A stretch of 15,845 nucleotides of DNA from Kiritimatiellia bacterium (GTDB lineage Bacteria; Verrucomicrobiota; Kiritimatiellia; RFP12; UBA1067): NCBI GenBank assembly GCA_017629455.1, contig JAGBXE010000210.1, positions 1-15,845 of the forward strand, written 5' to 3'. Under the pieces are notes generated by a model. The model was not told where the DNA came from. It was given only the letters and a program-made list of their open reading frames with translations, and ran no database searches. Every line of letters begins with the position of its first letter. The first letter of the stretch is position 1. A program made the position numbers and the translations under genes. Positions 1 to 9,519 of the stretch are shown here, in pieces.

Positions 1-2
1 CG

Positions 3-89
3 GCTGCGGCGATTTTGCGGGATATCGTCTCGCGCCATCCGTCGACGAAATACGCCAGACAAGCGCGGCAGATTCTGGATGCACTATAA
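3..89 (+). CDS. C-terminal end of a TPR-like protein (partial)
   Basis: An open frame enters from the left edge and ends at TAA 87-89, giving 28 residues that begin AAAILRDIVSRHPSTKYA and end in ILDAL. The pattern of a short amphipathic helix, then HPxSxYA, then a second charged helix is typical of the last tetratricopeptide-like repeat in YbgF/BamD-type or other TPR proteins. It fits much better than the other two frames, which give arginine-rich or low-complexity products. Only the last repeat is visible, so no function can be assigned. It lies upstream of, and in the same direction as, the large protease gene, separated by 147 bases that contain a promoter. Confidence 0.6.
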   Translation, partial: AAAILRDIVSRHPSTKYARQARQILDAL

Positions 90-192
90 AAAATCTGAGT
101 ATTGCCAATGAATTCGTGAGCCTCCCTAAAACAAAAAATCGCGGTTGTGAATTTTTGCTTTGACGTATTTTCACACGCTAGGAGTGTTTTTT

Positions 193-201
193 TGGTATAA
201 T
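193..201 (+). promoter_or_regulatory. Extended -10 promoter of the large protease gene
   Basis: TGGTATAAT gives a perfect -10 box (TATAAT, 196-201) with the TGN extension at 193-195. No good -35 hexamer lies 16-18 bases upstream; a TTGACG at 160-165 is 30 bases away, too far to pair with it. Transcription would begin near 208 and give a leader of about 29 bases. The intergenic stretch 90-236 otherwise shows only A/T-rich sequence and a spaced TGTGAA/TTCACA pair (146-151 and 170-175) of unknown meaning. Confidence 0.6.
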
Positions 202-221
202 TTAGGTTGGAGTTAAAAGAC

Positions 222-225
222 GGAG
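222..225 (+). promoter_or_regulatory. Shine-Dalgarno site selecting the ATG at 237
   Basis: GGAG ends 11 bases before ATG 237. An in-frame TTG at 207 would add ten charged residues ahead of an otherwise clean signal peptide and would fall at or before the predicted transcription start, so ATG 237 is preferred. Confidence 0.55.
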
Positions 226-236
226 ACGAAAGAAAA

Positions 237-3200
237 ATGAGAAGTAAAGCCATTTCGATGGCGTTGCTTGCGTTCGCATTTGGAGCGCAGGCCGCGTTTG
301 TTTCGCAAGAAGACGCCAAGACGGCTGCACTTGGATGGGCCTCTGAAGGCGGTCATCTTGGTGCGCGCATAGGAAGAATTGTCGAATCAGCAGCGACTCA
401 TTCTACTACTAACGGCGCCATATTCCATTCGGTTAAAATGTTCGGAGGCGGTACTGTGTTTATGTCTGGCGACGATGATATGCCGCCAGTTATCGCCTTT
501 ACCGATTCGACGAACGATTTCTCGAAAATCGATAAGAAAAACCCTCTTTGGGTCCTTTTGAATAGAGATATTTCAGCGCGGCGCACCGCTAAGGCTCAAA
601 CGCCTTCAATCGTGGCAGCCGTTGGTGAGGCTTCAGCGGCCTCTTCTAGCCAATGGGCCATTTTACGCGCGCGCGGTCAGTCGCTTTCAGGTATGTTTTT
701 AGCGCGCTACGCTTCGCCAAGGCCCAGCACACCTGGCGATTTGCGCGTAGATAAGCTCCTTCAGTCAACATGGGACCAGGGCGATGCGGGCGGTGGTTAT
801 AACATCTCCGACGAGACGGCGTGCTATAACTTCTTTACTCCGCAGGATGATTCAGGTTCAATCTTTGAAGGCAAGAAAGAAAACGTGGTCTGCGGCTGCG
901 TCGCTACGGCGATGAGTCAGATTATGTTCTACCACAAGTATCCCGAGAGTGCTACTGTACCTGATGTCATCGATACGTGCTGGTTTGACAATACGGACTT
1001 GCAGCTCCCAGTTTCTGGCGAGTCGTACAACTGGGCGGCAATGGAAGCTTCGCCTTCGCGTCAATCGTCCGAGGAAGCTCGCAGGGCTATCGGTTTGCTA
1101 ACGTCGGATGCAGGCCGTTCAGTCGGTATGAGCTATTCTGCTGATGAATCGGGCTCATTTACCTTTAAAGCTTCGAAGATGTTATGCGACGTCTTTAAGT
1201 TTGGCCAGTCGGTCTGCCTGATGGGCAGTTCGTCTGTTTCAACTGTAGGGTCGCTTACCGAGGAGCGTACGCTAGCAAAATTCCTGTTTACGAACCTTGA
1301 TGCCGGCTATCCTGTCATGCTTGGCATTTCCGGTGACACCGCCGGCGGCCACGAAATCTGCGCTGACGGTTATGGCTATCACAATGGCACGCCTTACGTC
1401 CACCTTAATATGGGTTGGAGCGGTTCGTCTGATATCTGGTACAACTTGCCTAATATTGAATATTCCTCGTCCTCGGCGTTTACTTCAGTCGATGATGCTG
1501 TCTACAACATTATTCCCGATTGCGCAGGCAAGGGCATTGTTTCCGGACGCGTTGTTGACGAGGATGGGCGTGCTCTTGCGCTTGCGAAAGTTTCGGTGTA
1601 TGAAGCAGGCTCCGACGTGCTCGTTACCCAGCTCATTACTTCGGCGTTCGGCGTTTGGGGTGTAGCTCTTCCTCAGGGCACGTATGATTTTGCGATGTCT
1701 GACGCGGAAGGGGAGCGTTCAAGCGAACTTTCTGGCGTAAAGGTTTCCGCTCCGGTTCAGACGGAAGTGGATATTCGCTGGGAGGCTAATACGCCCGAAG
1801 GCTATGAGCAGGGCAAGTGGCCGATGGTTACTTCGAAGGTGAATATCGGTAATAGCTGGGGTAACGATGTTGAGCTTCGTTATCCTAGGATTCGTATTGT
1901 CACTTCAGGCGGCGAAACAAATGTTTACTCCTCACTCGATCGTGCAATCGCCGCCGCTCGCACGTTTGCCGGATCCGGTCAGACGCCAGTGATGGAGATT
2001 TTGCGTGATGCATCTCTCGATGGCGATGCGACGATTGATTTCGACTGCACGCTTTGCGCCGCAACTGGCGATGAGTCGGCAACGTTTGTTGCACGCCCAA
2101 CGCGCGCTACGCTCACGGTCGCTTCAGGCTGCACATTTACGGCCAGCAACTGCGTATTTGAATCTGTAGGGTCTGTACCTCTTATTGTAAAAGCTGGCGG
2201 AAAGGTTGTTGTAGGCCCAGGCTTCTCGGCCGATCGTGTCGCGGCAGAAGATGCCGGAGGCTTTAACGTTTTGGGTTATATTTCGTCCGATATTCTCGTC
2301 GAGTGCGCCAGCGCCGTCGAGGTGGGAGATGTGTTTGGTTTCGCTACGACTGACGATCCTGTCGCTCTTAGCAATAGCGTTACAAAACTTTATGCGGCCT
2401 TTGACAATGATAGGGAAGTGCGTGGCGCCCTTCAAGAGGTCGCGCCTGGCGAGTACCTCCTTGTCTGGGGCGAGTCTTCGGTGCCGGTCGATTCGGCTGT
2501 CGGTTATTTTGTCACGTCCGACGGTACGACAAATGCGTCGGCGAAGCTCAATCGCCTTTTTGCAAAATTTGAAAATTCGCTCACCTTGGGGCTTTTCTCT
2601 GGCGTTCCTGAAATCGTCCTTATCAAGAATGACGATGAAGGCTTAAGTCGCGACATTCTTGTCTCGTCGCCTCTAGTCATTAGAGGCGAAGGCAATGCAG
2701 CTTTGAAGCCTTCGCAGGATGCGCACATTATTGTGACGAATGGCGGCTCGCTCGTTATTAAGAATCTCATCATAGCCGATCGCAGAGGCGATACGTTCCT
2801 TAAGGTCTATGACGCCTCTTCCGTCGTGTTGAGCTCCGGCGCCAAACTTTCTAACCTTGTCTGCACAGGCAATGACGATTTGAAGAAGGCGGGCCCTGTA
2901 GCCGTATTTGCCGGCGGAAGCTTGCGCTTAGAGGGCGGCGCTTCAATTGTTGGCTGTTCGGCGATAGGCTCAAGCCTTGGTGGTCAGCATGGCGGCGGTG
3001 TCTACCTCTATGAAGGCGGCACGATTGATCTAGCAGGCGGCGACATTACGCAGTGCTCGTCGGCAAACGGTTTTGGCGGCGGCGTCTATGCATCAAGCGG
3101 CTCAAGCGTAATTGTTTCGGGGCCTTCGCGTGTAATCGATAACGTAAATAAGAATGGTAAGGCCGACGACCTTTACTTGTATTCATCCAATGTCGGCAAC

Positions 3201-5864
3201 GATATTATTGCAGTTACTAATTCGGTAGTAGGCGGCAGCATTGGTGTACGTTATTCGACAGGTACAGGCAATGCGGTGGGCGCTGTGTTTGCCGATGCAT
3301 CGCAACTTTCAAGCGCACACGATATTGAAGCTTCGGCAGATGCGTTCTTCAATGATGCAAACGCCGATAGGTTTGCCGAAGCTGAGGGTGCCGATATTAT
3401 GTGGGCCGAAGCTACTGGGGGTGCGGCTATGTTGCAGCCTCTCGATCCAAATGATGCCGCGGCGATGGCCTATGCCGTAGCGAAAGTTGATTACCCTGCA
3501 GGCTTTGATGTGTGGGGAAGCACGGCGTACTGGAGCAGCGCTCAAGATGCCTTTGCTTCGCTCGATAAGGCTTCAGGTGAGGCAACCGTAACACTTTTGC
3601 AGAACGACTGGTATGATACTAATCTCGTTGTAAATTGCAGTGTTGTCTTCCAGTCCGATAATGGCGCGTTGTTCGTGCTTAGCCGCGTTGGCGATTCATC
3701 TGTGATAGTTAATGAAGGCGCATCGCTTGCAGTTGCTGATATTAGTGTTGTTGGGCAATCAAGGAGAAGTAGCGATCGCCCGTGCTTTGAAGTTTCCGGC
3801 GGCTCGCTTACACTTGATGGGGCAACGATTAGCAGCGTTACAGCCGATGGGCCGATTGGCGCGGCAATTAACGCGACCGCCGGCGCAGAAGTGAAGCTCT
3901 GCAACGGAGCAACTATTGAAGAATGCTCGAACTTGTACAGCGCTGAAGTCGGGTCGTTGCCGTCGGCCGGTGCTATCTGCATAAGCGACGAAGGCTCAAA
4001 GCTCATACTTGAAGATTCTACGATCTCTAATTGTAAAGCTGAGTATGTCGGTGGCATTAGCGTCATCAACGGAGCTGCAATTGAAGTTTCTCAAGAAGCT
4101 AAAGTTTCGGGCAATACCGATGAAGAGGGTGACGATTCAAACATGCTCGTTTCTTATACGTCTTCTCTCGTCTTGGCAGATGTTCTTACTGGCGAGATTG
4201 GCGTTGGGCGTGATGTCTCCCAGAGCTTGAGCATATTCGGCATTGTCGATGAAGCGTTTTCCGGCTCCGATGATGAGCTTATTTCAAGTGCCATGAAATT
4301 TGAGAGCGACGACGGTGAAGGTTACGGTGTTCCCGTTCGCAGCGAAAGCGGCTCAACGTTGCTGGCTTGGAGTGGGCGCCTTTCAAGCGACGGCTCGTAC
4401 ACCGATTCTGAAGGTGAAGTTTACGAGTCTATCAAAGGTGTTTCCGTAGCGTATCCTATCGATGCTCCTGAAGCTGTTGCAGGCCTTGTTTACAATGGCA
4501 ATGAACTTATCGGTGTAACAGAAGGCCGCGGCTATACTCTTGCTGGCGAATATGCCGCAACAACGGCTGGTGTTTATACGGCCATTGCAAAGCTCAGTGA
4601 TGGTTACGTCTGGAGCGACGGCAATAGCGATGATAAGGAGATTGTTTGGGTTATCGAGAAAGCGTCGCTCGATATGGGCGATATCTCCTTCCCCGATACC
4701 ACCTTCATCTACGATGGTACGCCCAAGACGATAACGATAGAAGGTACGCTGATGCAAGGTATTAAAGTCGTTTACGCCGGTGGCGGTAATGTGCTGCCTG
4801 GTGAGTATACGCTTACGGCCATGTTTGTTGTCGATTCCGACAATTACAATCCCGTGTCGTCTCTTACGGCAAAGATGACGATTCTGCGTCCCGTTGCAGT
4901 TCCGACTGCTGCATCGCTCGTTTACAACGCCGAAGTTCAGACGGCAATTGTTGAGGGCGAGTATTATTCTCTTAGCGGTGATGTTGCTGGTAAAGATGCA
5001 CAGACTAATTATGTAGCCGTTGCTACGCTCGAAGATTACTGCGTCTGGGATGACGGCAATTATTCTGCCGGGCCTCTCAATATCGAGTGGTCAATTGCGC
5101 CTGCACCTTTGGAGGTTAGCGCGGTAGCGGCGCAGAAGAAAGTTGGCGAGAGCGATCCGGCAGCCTTTGCATACACCGTTGAGGGCGTTCAGGGCACCGA
5201 TGATGTAGCAAACATCTTTACAGGTGCGTTAGTGCGCGACAGCGGCGAGGATGTTGGCGTTTATGCGATACGTTTAGGAACGCTTGCGATCGCAAAGGAT
5301 GAACGCAACTATGTGATATCCTCCTACAAGATGGCGTTCTTCAGAATCACTACCGAGGGTGGAGCTGGCGATCTCTTGCCTGAGCTCCCTGACGATGCTA
5401 CTGCAAGCGATGTCGCAGAAGCGCTTGATGATGCCGGTCTTGCTGATCCTGCTGTTGCCGATGCGATAAATTCCGCCGATGATCCTGTTGCGGCATACGA
5501 GGATTTTGTCGAGTGGGCGCAGTCGCTGGACGGCGGTGTTGAGGGCGTTGTCGACAGTCCTCACGCATGGGATTCTTACTCATTTGGCGTAGAAGAACTA
5601 TTTGAGAACGAGCCTACGGTGGAGTTTACATCAATAGCGGTTGAAAACGCAAGTGACGCGTCTATGCGTGTAACGTTTACCGTTAAAGACGGTGGCGTTG
5701 AAAAGGCTGTCTCTGCCGAGAAGGTTGCCGATATGTTTGAAATATCGACCGACTTCACTACATGGACTGATGATGTAAGTGTTACGATTAATGGCGATGG
5801 GTCGTTTACGGTCAAGCCTTCCGACCCGGCGCTTACATCTGCGTTCATACGCATTAAGAACTGA
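237..5864 (+). CDS. Giant secreted C10 (streptopain-like) cysteine protease with beta-helix and MBG-like modules
   Basis: This 1875-residue protein starts with a Sec signal peptide (about 1-20, ending GAQAA). A prodomain-like stretch (about 21-115) is followed by a papain-fold C10 domain (about 160-415). The expected catalytic Cys is C221 in [11 protein letters not shown] and the His is H372 in [11 protein letters not shown]391 and W394 lie in HLNMGW. A carboxypeptidase-regulatory-like beta-sandwich follows (about 430-516). Three beta-helix modules come next, starting near 564, 769 and 1102, with Pmp-like GGGVY and GGSLxL repeats (for example 919). Four MBG/Ig-like units span about 1404-1705, including [10 protein letters not shown]-terminal domain (about 1711-1875) contains SPHAW at 1774. 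The family is known for zymogen proteases of the streptopain/interpain type; cleaving extracellular protein is inferred. No transmembrane anchor, LPXTG or PEP-CTERM is seen. recA begins 49 bases downstream with no visible terminator. Confidence 0.85.
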   Translation: MRSKAISMALLAFAFGAQAAFVSQEDAKTAALGWASEGGHLGARIGRIVESAATHSTTNGAIFHSVKMFGGGTVFMSGDDDMPPVIAFTDSTNDFSKIDKKNPLWVLLNRDISARRTAKAQTPSIVAAVGEASAASSSQWAILRARGQSLSGMFLARYASPRPSTPGDLRVDKLLQSTWDQGDAGGGYNISDETACYNFFTPQDDSGSIFEGKKENVVCGCVATAMSQIMFYHKYPESATVPDVIDTCWFDNTDLQLPVSGESYNWAAMEASPSRQSSEEARRAIGLLTSDAGRSVGMSYSADESGSFTFKASKMLCDVFKFGQSVCLMGSSSVSTVGSLTEERTLAKFLFTNLDAGYPVMLGISGDTAGGHEICADGYGYHNGTPYVHLNMGWSGSSDIWYNLPNIEYSSSSAFTSVDDAVYNIIPDCAGKGIVSGRVVDEDGRALALAKVSVYEAGSDVLVTQLITSAFGVWGVALPQGTYDFAMSDAEGERSSELSGVKVSAPVQTEVDIRWEANTPEGYEQGKWPMVTSKVNIGNSWGNDVELRYPRIRIVTSGGETNVYSSLDRAIAAARTFAGSGQTPVMEILRDASLDGDATIDFDCTLCAATGDESATFVARPTRATLTVASGCTFTASNCVFESVGSVPLIVKAGGKVVVGPGFSADRVAAEDAGGFNVLGYISSDILVECASAVEVGDVFGFATTDDPVALSNSVTKLYAAFDNDREVRGALQEVAPGEYLLVWGESSVPVDSAVGYFVTSDGTTNASAKLNRLFAKFENSLTLGLFSGVPEIVLIKNDDEGLSRDILVSSPLVIRGEGNAALKPSQDAHIIVTNGGSLVIKNLIIADRRGDTFLKVYDASSVVLSSGAKLSNLVCTGNDDLKKAGPVAVFAGGSLRLEGGASIVGCSAIGSSLGGQHGGGVYLYEGGTIDLAGGDITQCSSANGFGGGVYASSGSSVIVSGPSRVIDNVNKNGKADDLYLYSSNVGNDIIAVTNSVVGGSIGVRYSTGTGNAVGAVFADASQLSSAHDIEASADAFFNDANADRFAEAEGADIMWAEATGGAAMLQPLDPNDAAAMAYAVAKVDYPAGFDVWGSTAYWSSAQDAFASLDKASGEATVTLLQNDWYDTNLVVNCSVVFQSDNGALFVLSRVGDSSVIVNEGASLAVADISVVGQSRRSSDRPCFEVSGGSLTLDGATISSVTADGPIGAAINATAGAEVKLCNGATIEECSNLYSAEVGSLPSAGAICISDEGSKLILEDSTISNCKAEYVGGISVINGAAIEVSQEAKVSGNTDEEGDDSNMLVSYTSSLVLADVLTGEIGVGRDVSQSLSIFGIVDEAFSGSDDELISSAMKFESDDGEGYGVPVRSESGSTLLAWSGRLSSDGSYTDSEGEVYESIKGVSVAYPIDAPEAVAGLVYNGNELIGVTEGRGYTLAGEYAATTAGVYTAIAKLSDGYVWSDGNSDDKEIVWVIEKASLDMGDISFPDTTFIYDGTPKTITIEGTLMQGIKVVYAGGGNVLPGEYTLTAMFVVDSDNYNPVSSLTAKMTILRPVAVPTAASLVYNAEVQTAIVEGEYYSLSGDVAGKDAQTNYVAVATLEDYCVWDDGNYSAGPLNIEWSIAPAPLEVSAVAAQKKVGESDPAAFAYTVEGVQGTDDVANIFTGALVRDSGEDVGVYAIRLGTLAIAKDERNYVISSYKMAFFRITTEGGAGDLLPELPDDATASDVAEALDDAGLADPAVADAINSADDPVAAYEDFVEWAQSLDGGVEGVVDSPHAWDSYSFGVEELFENEPTVEFTSIAVENASDASMRVTFTVKDGGVEKAVSAEKVADMFEISTDFTTWTDDVSVTINGDGSFTVKPSDPALTSAFIRIKN
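2667..2689. repeat. Perfect 9-bp inverted repeat inside the protease gene
   Basis: TCGCCTCTA (2667-2675) and TAGAGGCGA (2681-2689) are exact reverse complements around the 5-base loop GTCAT. No T-run follows on either strand, so it does not look like an intrinsic terminator. It encodes part of an ordinary beta-strand repeat (SSPLVIRGE) and may be coincidental. Confidence 0.45.
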
Positions 5865-5913
5865 TAATCATAGTGCGTTAAGAAAAAGAATTACAAAAAC
5901 GAAAAGCGAAACC

Positions 5914-6936
5914 ATGGCAAGCAAAGAAACGAAAACAGGCAATACGGCGCTAGATGCCGTTATGAGTCAAATCCGCAAAGAGTTTGGCGAGATGGCGATC
6001 ATGCGCCTTGGCGATTGCGAAACGCAGGATATACCTGTGATTTCAACTGGTGCGCTTTCGCTTGACCTTGCTCTTGGCGTAGGCGGTCTTCCTCGCGGCA
6101 GAATCGTGGAATGTTACGGGCAGGAATCTTCGGGCAAGACGACTCTTGCGTTGCACGTTGTAGCCAACGCGCAAAAGGCAGGCGGCGTTGCCGCGTTTAT
6201 CGATGCTGAGCATGCGCTCGATCCGGCATATGCAAAGAAGATAGGCGTAAATCTCGATGATCTTATTGTCGCCCAGCCCAACTCTGGCGAAGAGGCGCTG
6301 ACTATTTGCGAACAGCTCGTTAAGTCGGGTGCGCTCGATGTCGTTGTAGTCGACTCAGTCGCCGCGCTAACGCCGCAGGCAGAAATTGATGGTAATATGG
6401 GCGACAGCCACATGGGTCTTCAAGCGCGCCTTATGTCGCAGGCAATGCGCAAATTGACCGGTGTTATAGCGCAGACGAAAACGCTTCTTATTTTCACCAA
6501 TCAGGTGCGCGAGAAAATCGGTGTTATGTTCGGCAATCCCGAAACCACGCCCGGCGGAAAGGCGCTTAAGTTCTATGCTTCATGCCGCCTTCAAGTTCAG
6601 CGTATAGGTGCAATTAAAAATACAGGTGGGCAGGTTGTTGGCAACCGTACGCGTGTAAAGGTGATGAAGAACAAAGTTGCTCCGCCCTTTACGGAGGCTG
6701 AATTTGATATTCTTTACACGTGCGGAATTTCTTATGAAGGCTCCGTTTTAGATGCGGCGCTTCAACGCGGCATCGTTGAGAAGCGCGGCAGTTGGCTTTC
6801 CTTCGGCAACGAGCAGCTCGCACAAGGTTCGCTTGCCACGATTGAATATCTTAAGGCTAACCCCGAGGTTGTTGAGAAGATCGTGGAGCTCGTTAAATCA
6901 ACACCTGTTAATCCAGTACTTGCGAAGAAAAAATGA
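5914..6936 (+). CDS. recA: Recombinase RecA
   Basis: This 340-residue protein matches RecA throughout. RecA forms ATP-dependent filaments on single-stranded DNA for homologous recombination and SOS coprotease activity. Visible landmarks are the N-terminal helix ([15 protein letters not shown]), Walker [10 protein letters not shown] at about 69-77, the [10 protein letters not shown] segment, Walker [10 protein letters not shown], loop L1 ([14 protein letters not shown]), the [16 protein letters not shown] stretch and loop L2 ([14 protein letters not shown]). Two oddities stand out: Gln replaces the usual Pro after the first Gly of Walker A, and the acidic C-terminal tail of E. coli RecA (353 aa) is absent, the protein ending in AKKK. 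ATG 5914 is chosen because MASKETK begins the family-aligned N-terminus; upstream residues in frame are unrelated. No good Shine-Dalgarno, LexA-type box or separate promoter is seen in the 49-base gap. The stop codon overlaps the next start (ATGA, 6933-6936). Confidence 0.97.
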   Translation: MASKETKTGNTALDAVMSQIRKEFGEMAIMRLGDCETQDIPVISTGALSLDLALGVGGLPRGRIVECYGQESSGKTTLALHVVANAQKAGGVAAFIDAEHALDPAYAKKIGVNLDDLIVAQPNSGEEALTICEQLVKSGALDVVVVDSVAALTPQAEIDGNMGDSHMGLQARLMSQAMRKLTGVIAQTKTLLIFTNQVREKIGVMFGNPETTPGGKALKFYASCRLQVQRIGAIKNTGGQVVGNRTRVKVMKNKVAPPFTEAEFDILYTCGISYEGSVLDAALQRGIVEKRGSWLSFGNEQLAQGSLATIEYLKANPEVVEKIVELVKSTPVNPVLAKKK

Positions 6937-8174
6937 GACTAGCGCCGATAATAATGGTGTTCGCCGTGGCCTTGCGCGCGAGCGCGGCAGTCACGAACAT
7001 CATTGATATCGGCGCAATAGTCAATGCTCTTGATTCGGAGCGTACAGAAGTTAACGGGTGGTCATTTTCAGGGCTTTCGTCATATCCTGACGGAAGCCTT
7101 AAGTTTCCGCAGATAGATAAATGGCTTCTCTCGCCCGACTTTGGTGCGACTATACTAAGGGTCGAAGCAAATATTCGTTGTTCCAATGTCTCGCCGACCA
7201 GATGGCTCTATATTCTTGACGAAAACGATTCGGTAGTCACTAACTTTTCTTCTTGTGTGAAGGCGGACACATTGGAAAAGCAATCTCTTGAGATAGCTGC
7301 TCACGGCCTTTCAAGGCTTAAACTTCTTATGACGGGGCGTGGGAATACGGGCGTATGGGGGATAAATTCTTTGTCTGTTGTAACATCTGATCCTATCTCT
7401 TCTCCTTATGCTCTTCGCGTACTTAATGCAACTGCCTCATCGTGCGTATTGGCCTGGACGAACACGGCAAATTGTGTCACTAATCGCGTTGAAGTATTTA
7501 AGGTGAATCAAGACGAAGATGGCGAGAGCGTTTTTTTCAATACTGGGTTTGATGATTTCTCGGCAGGAGGTTCGCCTTCGATAAAAACAGCCGAGCTTTC
7601 AAAGATTGATCCAGCGCTTTCAGGCGTGAGGGTTTATTCACCAGCTAATACTAATGGAATTTGCCAAATAGGTACTGGCGCATTAAGTGGATTTTTGCGC
7701 CATTCAGGTTTTTCAGATTATTCAGGGATGGCATTAAAGATGTCTCTTAAACGTTATCCTAACGATTCGTCGCGTACTCAAATAGCGTACGAGGTAGGTA
7801 ATGAGACAAATGTTTTTGCTGTGATTGAGCTTGAGAATGAATTTACAGAGACGATAGTCGATCTTTCCTCCGTTCCGTCTGGTGCGCCAATTCTTATTGG
7901 TTACGATACTGTAAAGTCGGACCGTAGGGTTCTTCTTGACAGTATGTCGTTTGTGAAAACTGGCGCGGAGAATTTGACTCCTCTTGGCAGTTGTACTGTG
8001 GAAGCTGCATCTGGCGAGAAAATTTTTCACACAAAAAGTGCATTTGATCTTTTACCCAAAACAACATACAGGTTTTTCGTTTATTCGCTTAATGCCGACG
8101 CAGTATCATCAGCGCCTAGTGTCGTCCAAGCGCGGCTTACCGGTGGCGGTGGTTTTTGTCTGATAATAAAATGA
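6933..8174 (+). CDS. Secreted beta-sandwich/FN3-like protein of unknown function
   Basis: I do not recognise a named family for this 413-residue protein. A signal peptide (about 1-18, cleavage after ASA) indicates export. Residues about 40-150 look like a jelly-roll domain ([17 protein letters not shown]). Residues about 158-192 resemble the first strands of a fibronectin type III domain ([20 protein letters not shown]). A second jelly-roll-like stretch follows (about 198-345, [10 protein letters not shown]). Residues about 346-403 then look like the closing FN3 strands ([26 protein letters not shown]). So the FN3 domain may be interrupted by an insertion. No catalytic motif or membrane anchor is visible. 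The start overlaps the recA stop by four bases (ATGA) and the stop overlaps the queC start in the same way, implying translational coupling. A role in surface or carbohydrate binding is only a guess from the fold. Confidence 0.75.
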   Translation: MRLAPIIMVFAVALRASAAVTNIIDIGAIVNALDSERTEVNGWSFSGLSSYPDGSLKFPQIDKWLLSPDFGATILRVEANIRCSNVSPTRWLYILDENDSVVTNFSSCVKADTLEKQSLEIAAHGLSRLKLLMTGRGNTGVWGINSLSVVTSDPISSPYALRVLNATASSCVLAWTNTANCVTNRVEVFKVNQDEDGESVFFNTGFDDFSAGGSPSIKTAELSKIDPALSGVRVYSPANTNGICQIGTGALSGFLRHSGFSDYSGMALKMSLKRYPNDSSRTQIAYEVGNETNVFAVIELENEFTETIVDLSSVPSGAPILIGYDTVKSDRRVLLDSMSFVKTGAENLTPLGSCTVEAASGEKIFHTKSAFDLLPKTTYRFFVYSLNADAVSSAPSVVQARLTGGGGFCLIIK

Positions 8175-8866
8175 AGCAGAAAATAAAAGCCGTAGTTGTT
8201 CTTTCGGGCGGGCAAGATTCTGCCCTCGTGCTGGCTCTTGCCGTTCGCAAGTACGGTTCTGAAGGTGTTGCGGCAATTACGTTTTCTTACGGGCAGAGGC
8301 ATTCTGTTGAAGTAAAGTATGCTCGCAAACTTGCAAAGCGCTTTGGTATATTGCAGCATAAGATTTTAACGTTTGGTTTTTACAAGGACCTTACGACGAA
8401 TGCTCTTTTAGATCCAAGCGCGAAGATTGTTCGCCCGCGTGGTGCGAAATGCCCGACATCAGTTGTTGAGGGGCGTAATGCGTTCTTCCTTTTAGCAGCT
8501 GCCGTCTGGGCGAAATCTTTGGGGGCGAGTGAAGTTCATACAGGAGTTTCTCAAGTCGACTCATCGGGCTATCCTGATTGCCGCGCTTCTTTCATTCGTT
8601 CACAGGAGCGCACTATTGCTCTTGCGCTAGACTATAAAGTGAAAATCGTAACGCCGTTCATGCGCAAGACGAAGGCGGATGAATGGGCATTAGCCGATAA
8701 ACTTGGGATTCTTAGTCTTATACGCAATGAGACGGTCACTTGCTACAACGGAATTCCTGGCGATGGGTGCGGCAAGTGTCCTGCGTGCATTTTGCGTGCA
8801 AGGGGCTTGAGCGAGTTTATTGAGCGCAGCGCTTGTAGGCGTAGCCGCAACCGCGCACGTTCGTAA
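8171..8866 (+). CDS. queC: 7-cyano-7-deazaguanine synthase QueC
   Basis: QueC converts 7-carboxy-7-deazaguanine to preQ0 with ATP and ammonia, in the cytoplasmic pathway to queuosine or other deazapurines. The 231-residue product has the PP-loop ATP-binding motif LSGGQDSAL near the N-terminus, the family stretch SYGQRH, the EGRNAFFL segment, the GVSQVDSSGYPDCR region and a C-terminal zinc-binding set CYNGIPGDGCGKCPAC. ATG 8171 is chosen over an in-frame TTG at 8156 because it gives the usual N-terminus and makes an ATGA overlap with the preceding gene. No Shine-Dalgarno is apparent, so reinitiation is likely. No queD, queE or queF is in the window. The C-terminus carries about 15 extra Arg/Ser-rich residues (RSACRRSRNRARS) encoded antisense to the end of the response regulator, a 50-base convergent overlap. 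Confidence 0.93.
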   Translation: MKQKIKAVVVLSGGQDSALVLALAVRKYGSEGVAAITFSYGQRHSVEVKYARKLAKRFGILQHKILTFGFYKDLTTNALLDPSAKIVRPRGAKCPTSVVEGRNAFFLLAAAVWAKSLGASEVHTGVSQVDSSGYPDCRASFIRSQERTIALALDYKVKIVTPFMRKTKADEWALADKLGILSLIRNETVTCYNGIPGDGCGKCPACILRARGLSEFIERSACRRSRNRARS

Positions 8867-9512
8867 TTTCGTTTCCGTCTGGCGGAAGTTTCGCCTTTAG
8901 CCTGTGCATTGTAACAGTGAGCACGTTGTAAGAAGCTCCTTCGGGGCTACTCCAGAATGTCTCGGCAAGCCAATCTTTTAACATAACCTCACCTGGGTGA
9001 GATGCGAATTGGCGCAGTATAGCAATCTCGCGTTCTGATAGAGCTGTTTTAAGACCGTCAGCCCTAATACCTTCAAGGTGAGAAGGGCGTATTCGCCAGC
9101 TGCCAAATGAAAAGTCGCCCGTGGGTTCTCTTTGTTCATTGCGGCGTATAGCGGCAGCTACTCTTGCGAGAATTACATCGGTTGTTGCAGTCTTGAAGAT
9201 GTAGTCGTCGCCACCTAGACCTAGCGCACGAATTTGTGATGCATCAGTTTCTAATGCAGTTAGAAAAAGTATTGGAAGTGTCGAATCTGTTTCGCGCAGG
9301 CGGCGGCACGTTTCGAAACCGTCGAGCTTCGGCATCATCACATCGAGGATTACGAGGTCGGGGCGCTTTTCTAAAATTGCCGAAAGAGCCTCTTCGCCAT
9401 TGTTTGACGTGCGGACCTTGTAGCCTATGTCTTCAAGGATGGCAGTTAACGATTTGCGCACGACGCGCTCATCGTCGACGATTAGAATTTCAGAATTGGC
9501 GAGCGCTGACAT
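8817..9512 (-). CDS. OmpR/PhoB-type response regulator
   Basis: This 231-residue DNA-binding regulator has a receiver domain (about 7-124) and a winged-helix output domain (about 133-228). Acidic-pocket residues D13 and D14, the phosphoacceptor D57 in LVILDVMMP, T85 and K107 are all present. The usual proline after the conserved lysine is replaced by threonine (FKTAT). The output domain shows the LSEREIAILRQFASHPGEV helix and the VTMHRLKAKL recognition region, ending in the winged GCGYAYKR strand. It should be phosphorylated by a sensor histidine kinase and regulate promoters, but no kinase is in the window, so partner and targets are unknown. Its ATG lies seven bases after the htpX stop with no clear Shine-Dalgarno, suggesting translation coupled to htpX. 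The 3' end overlaps queC. Confidence 0.92.
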   Translation of the reverse strand: MSALANSEILIVDDERVVRKSLTAILEDIGYKVRTSNNGEEALSAILEKRPDLVILDVMMPKLDGFETCRRLRETDSTLPILFLTALETDASQIRALGLGGDDYIFKTATTDVILARVAAAIRRNEQREPTGDFSFGSWRIRPSHLEGIRADGLKTALSEREIAILRQFASHPGEVMLKDWLAETFWSSPEGASYNVLTVTMHRLKAKLPPDGNEITNVRGCGYAYKRCAQ

Positions 9513-9519
9513 TAAGCCA

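Noticed and set aside
160..165. TTGACG as the -35 box for the promoter at 196
   Set aside because: The spacer would be 30 bases, too long for a sigma-70-type promoter.
173..194. Possible intrinsic terminator (ACAC/GTGT followed by T-run) after the first partial gene
   Set aside because: The stem is only 4 bp with a 7-base loop, and the T-run directly precedes the -10 box; too weak to call.
3542..4069. 175-codon open frame on the minus strand inside the protease gene
   Set aside because: It is antisense to a clearly coding beta-helix region, has no ribosome site, and its Ser/Pro/Thr-rich product matches nothing recognisable.
5779..5913. 45-codon N-terminal extension of recA
   Set aside because: It overlaps the protease end, is Arg-rich, and RecA homology begins only at MASKETK.
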